The notes beneath the pieces were generated by a model. It was not told the origin of the DNA. It searched no databases and was given only the letters and a program-made list of their open reading frames with translations. Below are positions 10,336 through 22,091 of a stretch of DNA of 64,000 nucleotides, piece after piece. How positions within the stretch are numbered: position 1 is the stretch's first letter; each line of letters opens with the position of its first letter. Both the position numbers and the translations under genes were made by a program. The stretch comes from Perkinsus chesapeaki (lineage: Eukaryota > Perkinsozoa > Perkinsida > Perkinsidae), in assembly GCA_013115145.1 (NCBI GenBank), contig JAAPAO010000035.1, positions 51,624 through 115,623 of the forward strand, read 5' to 3'.

Positions 10336-13300
10336 ATGCCACTTTGGGGCGTCTTCCTCCTCATTCTGGCTCCGGCGACCATCGGCCTGTCCTGGAGTAT
10401 CTTTGAGGTATCTTTGTCCGTATTTCGCACTATAAAGATTCCAAATAGGTCATTCGGCTGCATAAGCTGCCTATAGACGGCACAGGTGTAGCCAGATTCC
10501 CGGACTCTGGGGAATCCACTAACGGGTATGTCTTGCTCCATCTCTTCGATGTTGCCATCCTTCTATCAGGGACTCCCCTTTGCTCAGCGAGTCGACCGCT
10601 GTAGAGAAGTCTCTTAAGATGATGCGGCAGGTCAGCGCTCATATAGCAGAGGGCGCCACTGCCTTCCTGGTGGAGGAATACAAGTCGGTTGGGGGGAGGG
10701 CAACAGCCTTTGACTCAGTCGCGGAAATGTGTTCTTTGGAAGGGAACCTTAATAGGAAATAAACTATAAAAATCATATAGGAATAGCCATAGTGAATTGT
10801 AAAGTATAATACTTTATCGGTATAGTTAAAGCCCACCCCACTATATTTATTATTAATAGAGGGCTCGGCAGTGAAAGGGGAAGCTTTCAATGGGCCGCAC
10901 CCGTGGCTGTTGCCACACTGTAGAGCTTCGCTCCGCTGTAGTGCCTTATTATTAGGTACCTGCTGGTGTATATAATAATATTCGGTATCGTTATTGGCGT
11001 GGTAACGAGCTGGTTTGCCGCACTGTCATTCTTGGTTGGAGCCATCACCAGCTGTCTCTCCGGCTTCATAGGGATGAGGACCGCTGTCTTCTGCAATGTA
11101 CCGCCAGCTTTCCAAGGCCTACTTCTGACGGTTAATAGGTACGGACGGCCCACGAGTGTTGGAAGGAGCTTCGGTTGGGCTATGACGTGGCGATCCGTGG
11201 AGGCTCGGTGATGGGGTTCAGTCTCGTGAGGTAGTAACTGAGGAAGGATTCCAATGCATCTGTTTCGGCAGCCTCGGGGTGTTCACGCTGTTCGGTCTGG
11301 TGTCATTACTCAATGCTGTCATGAAGCTGGAGAACTCAGCAAAGAGCTATGATGGGCCCAGCATACTTTTCGAGGCCCTCGCGGGGTAGTGATAGCGTCG
11401 GCTGCCAGGGGTGATGTACTAGTGGGTCAGGTACGGTCTAGGGGCCTCCTCGATAGCCCTTTTCGCTCGAGTTGGTGGGGGCATATACACCAAGGCGGCC
11501 GATGTTGGAGCTGATCTAAGCGGTATTAGGGTCATCAGAATTGGGTGTCACCAATTCTTGGGTAGGTAAGAACGAGTACGGTATGGACGAGGACGACCCA
11601 CGCAATCCGGCCTGTATAGCGGACAACGTTGGTAGGCTGCGGGCGTTGGAAGGCAGGGTCGTCCTTTATGGTGCTGTTAGGCGATAATGTCGGGGATGTG
11701 GCCGGTATGGGAGCGGACCTCTTCGGCTCGTTTGCGGAGGCTACATGTGCTGCATTCGTGCTGATAGGAAAGTAACAATCTGGTCGGACCTGCCGTGGTC
11801 TAGTGCTATTGCCGTTTCAGTTCTACTTTGTCCCATTTGAACATCTACGAGGCCCCTATAATGTACCCCTTACTGATCTCCTCATCGGGTAGGCGTCGAA
11901 GGTCCTGTGGGCGGCAGGAGTGTGGGTGCGTAGGTATATTCGTGAGCTGGTTCACGGTGCTGTTCCTTCGGTTGGCGATGCCTGTGAAGGACATCCCGTG
12001 CATTGAGAAATCGCTTAAGTAGGCGGCGGGTGGAGCCATGACTGAGGGCTCACGGTGGTCCCAGGTATCTGCTATTTGTATCCACTTTACTCATGACGCC
12101 GGTCATTATCGGCTTGTCCTACGTGTGTCTGCCGCCAGAGTTCATGGTCGGCATTCGGTCGCCATTGCTGCCGCAGTCGCTCAAAGAGGAGGATGCTGGG
12201 AAAATGGTGGAGTGGTAGTAAAGGCTATTGGGGGGTAGGAGGATCCCTGTGAGCAGGTACGCCTGTATGGCGTCGGTTCTGATGGGATTGTGGTCTGGCC
12301 TACTGGTGGGGATAGTGACAGAGTAGTTGATGATAGCTGTCTTAAGAGTGGTATGCCGTTGGCAGGTACTTCACCAGCCATAGCTACCGTCCAGTTAGGG
12401 ACATTGCCGAGAGTCAAAGGACCTCGGCGGCCACAGGCATCATATACGGTCTGGCCCTCGGGTAGTCTTATGCGGCCACCTAGGGCCAAGCCCCGATGTA
12501 CTCCTCTCTGTGGTGGCAGGTATCTCTCCACTATAGTGCCAGTGTTGGCGTTGAGTGTGACCATTCTAGTATCGCATGAGTTCTGTGGGATGTACGGTAT
12601 TGCCTTGGCAGCCCTCGGTAGGACTTCCCCCTGCCTGGCTGGCTGGCCACTACTGCTGTTCAGGGATGTTGTCGACCCTCTGTGTGGGGCTGGCAATAGA
12701 TGCCTACGGTCCTATAGCGGATAACGCTGGCGGGATAGCGGAGATGTCTCATTTGGGAGCGCCCATAAGGTAAGCGATTCCGTCTAGTAAGTGTGGAGGC
12801 CAGTCGATCAGGCGGAGGACTGATGCCCTTGATGCCGCCGGTAACACCACTGCGGCAGTCGGCAAAGGATTTGCCATCGGCAGCGCAGCCCTGGTGGCCC
12901 TTGCATTGTTCGGGGCCTTCTGCACACGAGCTAATATCGACAAGGTAGAGGAGCGTCAGTGGGAGGGAGATACTATTCGGTGCAGGTTAACGTGCTGAAC
13001 GCATGGACGTTTGCTGGCGTGCTTTACGGGGCCATGATGCCTTATGCCTTCTCGGCGCTAACGATGAAGTCGGTGGGCAAGGCCGCAACTGATATGGTGG
13101 CCGAGTGCATGCGACAATTTCCTAAGATCATCAACGAAGGCGCTCCCCCTGAGTAGGTTGCGGAATCTATAGAGTGCGTGGGAGGAATCTTTCAGTTACA
13201 CCCGGTGTATCTCCATATCGACCTCGGCCAGTCTGAGGGAGATGATCCTTCCGGGCGCTCTTGTTATTCTTTCCCCGCTGGTCTTTGGAATTCTCTGTGG

Positions 13301-13675
13301 CAAGAACGCCACCGCAGGGTTGCTGGTAGGATCCCTCAGCTCTGGTGTTCAAATGGCCATATCGATGTCCAATACTGGAGGAGCTTGGGACAACGCCAAG
13401 AAGTAAGCTCCTGGGTTGGTCCGCCTTGTAGGGTTTCCGTGAGGTACATTGAAGCTGGTGGTCTCGGGCCAGAGCATGGTAAAGGCAGCGCCACGCATAA
13501 GCACGCTGTCACCGGTGATACTGTGGGGGACCCTCTGAAGGACACATCGGGTCCGAGCCTGAACATACTGATAAAGCTGTCGGCTATCATATCGTTGGTG
13601 TTCGGCAGCCTGATTGATATAAGATTCTCCAATGCCAGTGGTGGCCCTATCTGGCTGAAGGCCAGCACGGTGTAG
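10336..13675 (+). CDS. Vacuolar-type H+-translocating pyrophosphatase (K+-dependent type)
   Basis: Membrane pump that hydrolyses pyrophosphate and moves H+ into acidic organelles. Nineteen exons close by phase: 10336-10448, 10570-10683, 10956-11097, 11139-11230, 11272-11385, 11431-11522, 11566-11631, 11681-11771, 11821-11888, 11934-12018, 12065-12214, 12257-12322, 12366-12461, 12520-12617, 12664-12769, 12812-12944, 12986-13152, 13196-13402, 13444-13675; 743 residues, typical for the family. Key motifs: [105 protein letters not shown] and [19 protein letters not shown]. All acidic substrate-site clusters are present. [10 protein letters not shown] has Ala where K+-independent enzymes have Lys, so the K+-stimulated class is expected. 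The start is the first ATG that gives a TM1 helix ([18 protein letters not shown]). The first two introns (121, 272 nt) are the least certain; the rest are 41-58 nt. Confidence 0.95.
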
Positions 13676-14456
13676 CTGCCTCTAGTGGTCTGAGTGTGTT
13701 GCATGCCGCCATCAGTTGTAGAGGAGAATAGCTGTGGCGAATTGGGGTTGAGTTTAAGTCCGAGGCAAATTAGAATGTGAAGTTGTAATTATTTTGAATG
13801 GCGGCTCCTAGCATTCATCCGTCTCGTGTGATTTGCCCGGAGCTGAGGGAGACTGGGAGCTGTTCGCAAAAGCTGACATGTCCGTATAACCATCATATGT
13901 AGTGAGGGTGGATGAGGGGGGTAGGGTAGAGGAATTGAGTGAGCAGCAGCAGCAGTGAAGTGGGATTCACGTCGAGCGCAGATTTCACCACCGGGTCATC
14001 CTCGTGTAGCGCAGCAGGCCTGTGGGTGTGTCGGGGTGTATTTATAGGGGCAGCTTCTTTCGTGAGCTGCTAGAGCTGTTATTCTAGAACCTTCGTATAG
14101 ATTCAATATTTGCTTCGTTATCAAACTGCACTGGAGAGTTCAGATGGCCTCAAAATTTTGATGTGAAGGGGATCGTCTGGACTTCGCAACTTACCATTCG
14201 TGGAGATTCGTCATTCTCCCTGCGAGCGGCAAGGGCCAAGAGTTGCGCTTTCTGTTATCCTCTCAATGTGTTTGAGTGGCTTCCTGTGATTCAGTCCTAA
14301 GATGCCGAGCGCTCCGCCGTCACAGCCCTCCCACCCGACCGGCCCGACTACTTGGAAAGGAAGGTAGCCATTGGGCGTGTTGATGACCTTTAGAGCGTCT
14401 CTTAGGGGAGGCAACGCTGTACCGGTGGCAGCCAAGAGCCCGGCTCCCACGCCCAG
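13676..14456. other. Intergenic, no gene seen
   Basis: About 780 bp after the H+-PPase stop. It carries poly-purine and CAG-rich patches (near 13930-13960) but no frame with protein-like content on either strand. It probably contains the H+-PPase 3' end and the promoter of the next plus-strand gene. Confidence 0.45.
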
Positions 14457-17400
14457 TATGAACGGTTTCGGAGGGAAAGGCTTTGGTAAAGGCAAGGGAG
14501 GGGGCTGGAGCGATGGCGTGGGCAAGGGGGGAGGAGGCTATGATGGGGGGAAGGGGAAGGGTGGATACCAGGAAGACATCGACGACCGTCCAGATGAAAG
14601 GTAATGCTTGGTGTGATGATGGAGGGAGGGAGGGAGTGGAGTCGTTGATAGGACTGGCGGCAATGCTACGGAGATTACCAGCCTGCTGCCGATGTTCCGA
14701 GATGATTATTCTCCTAGTAATGGGAAGGGCTCCGGTGGCCAGACCTCGAGCGGACAGTCACCTCAGCAGGGTACTGTTGGTATATGGCGTAGATTGCAAT
14801 ACTAGTGGGTTAGGAGGCTCTTGGGTCGGTGGCGGCGGTCCGTCTGGCGGTGACACCTCTGAAGAGGGTGGCGACAGCAAGGCCCAGGAGGAGAGGAGGG
14901 CTGGTTTGGAGCAAGAGAAAAGAAAGTTACAAAACATTGTAGGAGTTGGCAAACAGCAGTTGGCGGTATGGATTATCGGATGTGGTACTGTCAGTTGGAG
15001 AGGCAGAGGCATGAAGGGCAGATGCAGATTGAAGGACGAGCGGTAGTCGGTGGCTTGGGTCTGCAGGCTGAGGCGGCCGCAGCATCATCGCCTCCACAGC
15101 AGAGTCCAACGCGATACGATGATTCCTATCAAGAGCGTCGGTTGGACAATAGGAATGGGGAGCAGCAGTTGGACCAACCGGAGGGATATGAGGACACTTA
15201 TAGGGATGAGTATCCTAGTGGGGGGCAGGTAGGGTGGTGGAACTGAAGGGGGGTTGATGGAAGTGGTCAGGACACTGCTGGAAGGGACGGTGATGATGAT
15301 AGAGCAATGCCGTCACCGCCGACGGGGCCTGTGGGATATACCCCTCCGCCGGCGGTTAATAACGAGAGAGCTCAGCAAGTAAGGAGGGTGGTGGTAAAAG
15401 TCAAGGGGGGTATTGGGGTATTCAGGACACTAGACGGGTAATACGGTATGAGAATATGGTAGGGGAGGAGGACACCAGACAACAGGTGAGGAGGGGAGTG
15501 GTCGAGTTGGGGAGGACCGGTATAGGTTAACGGCATTGCCGGCAGCGAGCGTTATAATGGAGGGCAGAGGGAGATGGAGAGAGGTCGCAGGTAAGCGTTC
15601 CAAGGCGAGACGGAGTAGCATTAATGCAGACCTGCTGCTGCTCCTGCTGGGGAGTACGACAACCGATCGGGACCTGAGTATGGGCGAACAGATGCCTTCC
15701 GTCCAGGGGGCAGATATGTATCTGAGGAGCCGGTGCATGGTAGTAAGATTCCCATTAGGTTGATTGGGATGCTCCTGCTCAGATAGGAGAATGGAGCAGC
15801 AACGGGCGGAACCTCCAAGACGGGAAGACTTTGCTCCCGATCCTCGCCAGCCATTGTCCCATGTAACGGCATGGGCCTCGTGTTTGAGTATCTTTGTGCA
15901 GTTGCATACGATGGAGCCTGTGAGGCAGCAGCAGCCACAGCAGTCACAGCAGCAGCAGCATCGGTACTATCCGGATGACTACATCGATCCCTATGAATCA
16001 AGAAGGGTGAGCGGGTTGGCGTGGGGTGAGATCCAGGGTGCCTGGTCAGACCGTGCCGGCTAGGGGAGAGTATTATAGATCTTCGGAGCGCTACGTCAGA
16101 GAGGAGCCGCCACTGTACAGCGGCGAGGTGGCTGGCGTTGTTGATTGGGGCGATGGACCGTGGATTTCAGGATCCTCTTTGCCCGGACTCCATTAGACGT
16201 GGCGAGTACGGTAGGGAGTACCGCAGGGCTCCGCCACCTGAGCCACGGTACGACCCTCGAGAGTCTGAAAGATATTCCTGGTCGAGCCCGGCTGATAGTC
16301 GACCAAGTTATAGGGACGAAATCAGGGAAATGAGGGATGCCCGAACGAGGTTTACGAGATCGAGGCCGGTAAGGGCAAGTGGGAGGGGGTGACGTTGATG
16401 GGCTCTGTAGGAACCATGCTATTCGGTGCCTGCTGTTGGATACAGGCGGATACCTAAGCTGAGGTTTGAGAATAGTGAGAGAAGGTGATGTGGAAGGGGG
16501 GGAGTTGGGTCTTATTCACGGCACGTTGTGAAATAGTACTTGGACAGTATTTATTTGGACAAGCCGGCGTTAATGTAGGGTTTACATTCAACCGGTTTGC
16601 GAAAGACTGGTTGTGGAGTAGGAAAGAGGCGACCGTTCCTGGACGAGAACCAGGCTTGTTGTCGTTAGTTGATGCTCATCAAAACCATTGTGCGGGTAAA
16701 CCACATGCAGTTTGTTGGATTTGAAGTAGTGGCTCCTGCTTGCCAGAGAGCTCGATCAATTAGGATGTAGCGGGAATTCCTCCAATGTAGACTGAGTTTC
16801 CAGTGTAAGAATACCTGGTCTGCTGATCAGGCTCATCACAGAGTCATACAGGAGACCGATTGCACTTGCAGTGGGGAGTTGTTGCATGCTTTCGATTTCA
16901 CTAGTAGCTTGTCGTATATTAAACTTCAGTGCACAACTGGACTGGGAATCCTTTCGATCGCTTTGTGAGCTTTGGTGAATACGCCTATATGAGGTTTGAT
17001 AGACTCCTGCTTAGGATGATGTTCGTCGATGACGCCAATCAGCTGGTCTCGGTGCCGTTTAATTTATCTGTGGATGACAGGCTAAGGAGGTGAGGCAAAA
17101 GAGGTAAAAAGAGCAAACGGTTGCTGTGTAGGATACGTAAGGATGATATCAAAGAGATGACCAAGGAGGAGCTGAGGGCACTGAGGGCCCGGCTACAGCA
17201 GGATAGAGCTAGGTTGGATGAGAGGATTGAACAGTAGGTCATGGGATTATACCGGACTAGATCGGGATTCAGTAAACTTATGATGAAATAAGCCAATGTG
17301 GTGTTGTTCAGATGCCATAGTGAGTATGCTGATATTGTCACCAGAGTGTTCCATCTGGACTACAGCCCAGCAGTTGAGCCTCATCCACGTATACTTTTTG

Positions 17401-18246
17401 GCCTCCAGGGATTTGATGCCCCTTCGACAACTCGGTTACCTGATGACCGAGGTGATTTAATTAGTTTTGACAGGAAGTCTGTTACTTCTTCATCTGGCGG
17501 GAGAAGATATGATGAAGCGGCGGCACCGGTGGGTATTTGGGCTATGGGGTGGAAATCCTTCGCTAAATGAAGGCCTCATTTTTGCGGTTGAATTCTCGTC
17601 AGTTTCGTCGTGATGAGTCTTGTCATGTATGTTGCTATACTGGAGTATATCTGATGATTTATTATGATAGTATTATACAGTACATAGTGCTAATATTTGG
17701 TGAATGTGTGGTACACATTCACGTACACATTGTGTACGTAGGACATTTTTATTTTAACACACATTGTCCATTGTTATAAACATTGTAACCAAAAACCAAC
17801 CTCCACCAGCAACTAAGTGGAGGTGTTGGTCACTTTTGCGGCACATCGTTTAGTGTGCCTCTACGGTAGTATGTAACATGCGGCTTCGTTACAGCATCCT
17901 AGCCAACTTCGACTTGAGGTTCTGTGCGTCATTCTTGGTAAGCAGGGGTCTCGATTATGCATTATATCACTCCCATAGCTCAAGTATACGTACTAGTACT
18001 ACTACACGTACTATTTATCTACGTATACTAGTTACATAGTATTAAGTGTTACTCAAGTATACACTTGTCTCATTTCAGATTCGAACTCCGGACCGTGAGC
18101 CGCTGCTGCCGGGCCCTCCCAGTCCTCCCCCTAGGGCGTATGGTCCTCCATCATCGATGGATTCGGTACCGAGGCGTAGCCCACCGGTTGAGCCTGTGAT
18201 GCCCAGAAATAATGTAAGGAAGTCTGTGACGCTTCCACGGTTCTAA
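14457..18246 (+). CDS. Gly/Gln/Arg-Tyr-rich disordered protein, multi-exon (borders partly unresolved)
   Basis: Starts with ATG at 14457 and a glycine-lysine tract (NGFGGKGFGKGKGGGW...), ending at a 5' splice site after DDRPDER. A phase-consistent second exon (from ~14661) reads TGGNATEITSLLPMFRDDY and ends SSGQSPQQ. Later coding-like blocks: GGSWVGGGGPSGGD and EEKRK-type charged sequence (14811-14940); Gln/Tyr-rich sequence (14968-15240); EYGRTDAFRPGGRYVSEEP (~15670-15760); VRQQQPQQSQQQQHRYYPDD (~15905-16000); REYRRAPPPEPRYDPRES (16180-16390); a basic coiled-coil-like segment with MTKEELRALRARLQQDR (~17090-17240); RILFGLQGFD... (17340-17545); and Pro-rich LLPGPPSPPPRAYGPP (18080-18246). Composition suggests an RNA-granule or scaffold protein, but no domain is recognised. 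Whether this is one gene continuing into the 18550-19333 block, or two, cannot be settled. Confidence 0.45.
17700..17739. repeat. Two abutting palindromes
   Basis: GTGAATGTGT (17700-17709) and its exact reverse complement ACACATTCAC (17713-17722) form a hairpin with a 3-nt loop. Sharing its last bases, ACGTACACA / TGTGTACGT around a central T (17721-17739) forms a second perfect palindrome. A further inverted repeat CCTCCAC / GTGGAGG lies at about 17801-17824. All are in a non-coding stretch between exon-like blocks; possible small mobile-element remnant. Confidence 0.5.
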
Positions 18247-18549
18247 GTTTGAGGCGGTTTCAAGTAGCGTGATACTTCTGATACTTTTCCTGGAGTGCAA
18301 CATAGGGCGGAAGGGCCGGTGAAAAAAAACCAATATGGAGATGCGCTATCTCTGTTGAAATCGGACGCCTATTTTGGGACATATCGGTAGTAGATGAATT
18401 TTGCGCTGAGGATAAGTTCTGCCCAATGGAGAAGAGGAGCACTAAACCGTCGACGGAGAGTGAAAAAATCGCCGAGATTACCACGGAGGGGTGAAACATT
18501 TGACAGGTTGCCGAAAATTTTCTTCACCGCAAAGGTTTGTACGTAAAGA

Positions 18550-19333
18550 ATGACTGAGAGGTTCGGCTTCGGTGATTTTGCCAAAGATGCACTAGGTGTT
18601 GTTATTCAGTTACGAGACTGGGAAGGCAGTCAGGGTGAAGCTTCCAGGGACTCGCTACGGGTAGACTCCGTTCCTGATGGTTGCTGTCCAATGTGCCATG
18701 CGAAGTTCCCGGACGAGGGTAGGAATAACATTAGAGGAAAGTTTGGTATGGACTTATAGATTCACTACAGCAGCATGCTGAGAATTGTAACGACCAGTGT
18801 CCCGAGCGAACGGAGCGACCGTCCGGCCCTGGCATAGGGTGCCCGGTGTATGTTAAGAGCTCGTATACTCCAGATGAAGGAGATGATAACCAGGTGAGAT
18901 TAGTGGGGAATTATTTGCTGCTGAATAATTAGTGTGGTTTAATAATATGGTTCAAAGAGCGAAAGGTGTAGTTGATAATCCTCAAAAACAGAAGAGGTTA
19001 GGAGTACAGAGCAAAGCATCGGTGCTTTGAGCAGTTTCACGATGATCGGACGGGACAGATTATCTGGATGAAGAGTGGAATAACTTCATTGAGGATTAAT
19101 TATTGTAGTTTACTTACTTTTTTGATTAAGTGTTGGAAAATATACTCTCTTTCTCGTAACAGTTGCTGCACAAAAGGGCTCAGTAGTGGCGTGTTCAGGT
19201 GGAGTTGAACGTGGGTGATGAGGTGTTGCTGTCGGAGCTGGACGATGGTATGGGGTGGACCATGGTGAACAAGGATGGCATGCTCGGCTGGGTGCCGACG
19301 GCTGCATTGGATCTAGAGCAACGGATGCGCTGA
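18550..19333 (+). CDS. C2HC (UBZ-like) zinc finger and C-terminal SH3-like exons
   Basis: The block around 18550-18715 ends CCPMCHAKFPDE. After a phase-1 intron (about 18719-18759) it continues DSLQQHAENCNDQCPE. Together these give C-x2-C ... H-x4-C, the layout of UBZ-type and related CPxC zinc fingers. A final exon, 19199-19333, reads LNVGDEVLLSELDDGMGW ... GMLGWVPTAALDL and stops at 19331-19333. It matches the second half of an SH3 domain (GD-x-V, W, G-W/Y-VP). The first half of the SH3 was not found, so an upstream exon border is missing. Probably the 3' end of the gene beginning at 14457. A ubiquitin-reading and SH3-scaffold role is inference. Confidence 0.5.
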
Positions 19334-19605
19334 CTTCCTGCAAGAGTTTGATGTGATAAAGTTGACTGTGATTGATTGAAGAAATGAGTTTCCTTTTACT
19401 TCCTCTGGTTAGTGTTGGTGCAATCTGTTGGACCATTTACTATCTGCAAATTTGCAAGTTTGTAAACGTGCTAACGTGTTATTAGAGCTAGGCATGAGCT
19501 TTGTTCATATGGCAAATATATGCAGTTCTTAGTCGTTCAATCTCGCTGTGTTGGCAGCATTGTCATCCTGCGCGCTAGTTCCCGGCGTTACCCATAAAAC
19601 AGGTC

Positions 19606-19697
19606 CTGGATTCTATCATTAACGCCGAGTCTGTGAGATTCTTTGCCAATGAGAAAAGAGAAACGGAACTCTATGACGAGTCCCTGGCTAAATACGA
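19606..19697 (+). pseudogene. Displaced copy of one ATM1 exon
   Basis: Reads [20 protein letters not shown] and on to the exon end, followed by a GTAAGG splice donor. It is nearly identical to the ATM1 exon at 28571-28692; about seven differences over 92 nt, nearly all synonymous. No upstream ATM1 exon (Walker-side or earlier TM exons) is present nearby, so this is a fragment, not a gene. It is followed by an antisense family gene and then by a second ATM1-exon remnant (21420-21480), the same order as in the true ATM1 gene. Confidence 0.8.
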
Positions 19698-20131
19698 GTA
19701 AGGAAGAGGCCGGCGTCTTCCGCATTATGAAGGTTCAGTATGCCAGACTATATCCAATATGTGCTTTGTGGTGGTAAAGTTCCGTGAATGTTTCCTGGCG
19801 AGGCCTCATCTTAAGATTATCTCATCTGTGGTTCCCAGCGATGTTAGTTCATTGAGGGCTCTTTATGCCATTGAAGGGGGCATCTCATCCTTTGGATCAT
19901 CTTTTGTCGGTAAAGGTATGGCTCTATTAGTGCAGTAAAGCTACCTCGGCTGTTTTCACTAGATAACTCAGCACTCATTGGAATAACAACAACAATGAGA
20001 ACAGCGTGAGTTCGATAAATATATGTACGTGTAAAGTAATAATTAGTCATAGGAGTCTTGATAGCAACGTTTGGGGGGGGTCCGCCTCAGTCGAAATCGA
20101 AACTACCACAACCGATACTGTGTCGTAATTC

Positions 20132-21319
20132 CTAATTGATGCGGTGAAGATGCACCATGAATTTTTCTTCTGACCTTACTATGGGTAGAGACAGCGCCAG
20201 GCCAGTTTGAGGAGATGAAGTTATTATCACCCCAATGAGATCGAGTCGTCTGCCAAATATTTCTACCTCGGTATAGAGTACAGAATGTAGCTGGAGCACT
20301 CTACCTGATGCATCTTGGCTGGTGCCCATCGAAGTGATGAGCTTCTTTTCACCGCTGTATGGAAGAAGGCTCAAGTCTACTTTTCTTCGCCCCGTGTTAT
20401 CCCTAAAAATGCGAACTTCGATCTTATCAGGCGAGTAGTCTGGGGTGGCATAGCGGCCATCAGGTATAGGTTCAGTGGGTACAGTAGCTCGTGTGGTAGA
20501 TAGTGCATGTTGCCCGACCGGACTGCCTTGTGTGGCAGATGGTAGACGGTGCTCAAAAGTGCCCGTTGGTGTAGCAGGTAGTGGTGCTGACTGCTCCCTT
20601 TTGCTTCTCTTTCTTGCTGTGTCTTCCACCGCAGAAGTAGCCGTCCGCTTTACTGGTTTATTGGATATACCATCGGATTCGTTTTCAGCAACTGGCGCCT
20701 TCTGGGGGACTTTGGAGAATTCCTCTTTGTCACTCGACTCGATCTTCTTCAGCGCGAAAGTCTTCGCTTGCCATCTCTCCCTGCCATCTTCCATCATTGT
20801 TTGCTCGCGTAATACCAAAGTTTTGCCTCCACCACAGATATAAAGATGAGTATAAGTTCGCATACTTAACTTAGTGATTCCGAAAACTTCAAGTACGTTT
20901 TTCAACCACGGGGAGGATCCGTGGAAATAAAAGCAACCGAACATATCATGTGTGTGCATGTTATTCTTCACCAATTCAACTGGCGCTCCCATGAAGGGGT
21001 CCGCACTGACATCATCGTCACCAGTCACCACCCTAATTATACCAGCTTGGCCTTTATCTGTTGATGAAACCTTAAGCTCAATCCTAGGATTGCTCTCTGT
21101 CTCGTAGGTGCCGGAGGGAAGTTCGGACGCTGTAACGAAGTGTCTGGTACGCTTTTTCTTGGGCGCTTCCTCGACAGATAGCTCTTCATTTCTATTGAAC
21201 GGCAACCTAAATACTGGTGAGGAATACACAGCTCGTGGACGGTACGCGAGAGTGCAATAAATCCCGGAATAGATCACTTGCATTGCATGGAAATGAAGTG
21301 TCACAAAACTGCAAGTCAA
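20132..21319 (-). CDS. Lineage-specific two-repeat protein (family A, copy 1)
   Basis: Uninterrupted frame of 395 codons; the in-frame ATG for residue 13 (MQVIYSGIYC) is an alternative start and gives a hydrophobic N-terminus. The protein has two related halves. The first begins ELPSGTYETESNPRIELKV and ends FHGSSPWLKNVLEVFGI. The second begins IPDGRYATPDYSPDKIEVRI and ends SLPIVRSEEKFMVHLHRIN. A basic, Ser/Pro-rich linker (KRTATS...TARKRSKRE) and an N-terminal PKKKRTR patch look like nuclear-localisation signals. Close relative of the gene nested in the ATM1 intron at 28976-30062. No known domain recognised. It may be a secreted or exported protein of a parasite family; that is inference from the paralogue's signal peptide. 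Confidence 0.7.
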   Translation of the reverse strand: MTCSFVTLHFHAMQVIYSGIYCTLAYRPRAVYSSPVFRLPFNRNEELSVEEAPKKKRTRHFVTASELPSGTYETESNPRIELKVSSTDKGQAGIIRVVTGDDDVSADPFMGAPVELVKNNMHTHDMFGCFYFHGSSPWLKNVLEVFGITKLSMRTYTHLYICGGGKTLVLREQTMMEDGRERWQAKTFALKKIESSDKEEFSKVPQKAPVAENESDGISNKPVKRTATSAVEDTARKRSKREQSAPLPATPTGTFEHRLPSATQGSPVGQHALSTTRATVPTEPIPDGRYATPDYSPDKIEVRIFRDNTGRRKVDLSLLPYSGEKKLITSMGTSQDASGRVLQLHSVLYTEVEIFGRRLDLIGVIITSSPQTGLALSLPIVRSEEKFMVHLHRIN

Positions 21320-21419
21320 ACTTGCCGTTCCTCATTATTTCTCAAGTCGCCCAATCGGGGAAATGTGGCGTGTTGGCGTGGTCGTCAGTGCGATATCTTT
21401 ATCGAGATAGGATAATGCT

Positions 21420-21480
21420 TACTGTAAGAGAGAGTCTCTGCGGAGTGCCAGTTTCGGCCAGCAGTTCATCTTCGCATTCC
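21420..21480 (+). pseudogene. Remnant of the following ATM1 exon
   Basis: One frame reads VRESLRSASFGQQFIFAF, matching [19 protein letters not shown] encoded by the ATM1 exon starting at 30544; the DNA shares the core TTTCGGCCAGCAG and TCATCT. It lacks an intact frame beyond this. With the exon copy at 19606 it brackets the family A gene, so the whole stretch is a duplicated piece of ATM1. Confidence 0.65.
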
Positions 21481-22091
21481 GTGGTTGGATCTGAATGACT
21501 TGCTGCATTATATTACTGGAATAATGGGCACCTCTTCGGTAGCATAACAACCCCATGTCTGATTCGATATAACACCGTGCTTGTTGAGAAGCTATTCAGC
21601 CACATTTCCTCCAAAAGCCTCTCGCTCGAAACTGAATTTTGACTTCCAGTTGATGGAATTATTCTTTTACGTGGACTTATTATGGTTTGTGCATCTGGTT
21701 GAGGAGTCTGCTTCGATAGGGAGCGAATTTGCCACTTTTCTTCATGTTAGGAGCGCTCTTTGGGACGGTGCAAAAGATATGAATATATATATCCGACTCA
21801 GCTGGATAATGGCTTGCGGATGGGGGCCATGATGAAAGGGGCGGCACATTTGGGTGGGTCGCAAGGCCTTCTTTGCGGCCAGGAAGTGAACGACTTACTA
21901 CCACCCAGCAATCCGTGACAGCGTGGACGGCTTCGCTGAACTTAGTAGCGATTGCCAGAGTCTTTGAGATGATGACATGTATCTCACATATCGTTCCTGC
22001 CGCATTTTTCTTCTCCCACCCGCCCTGAGTTGAGCCTACTACCGCAGTGGTCTTCGGAGTAGCTCTTTCTACGGCGTTCCCCTGCTGGTAT
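21481..22091. other. Intergenic, upstream of the exonuclease-like gene
   Basis: About 600 bp without a supported gene. Short plus-strand frames here show no recognisable protein; it may contain further decayed ATM1-derived sequence and the promoter of the gene starting at 22092. Confidence 0.4.

Noticed and set aside
10887-13704. Several minus-strand open frames (for example 12181-12696 and 13336-13704)
   Set aside because: They are shadows of the H+-PPase exons, whose plus-strand reading matches the family over its full length.
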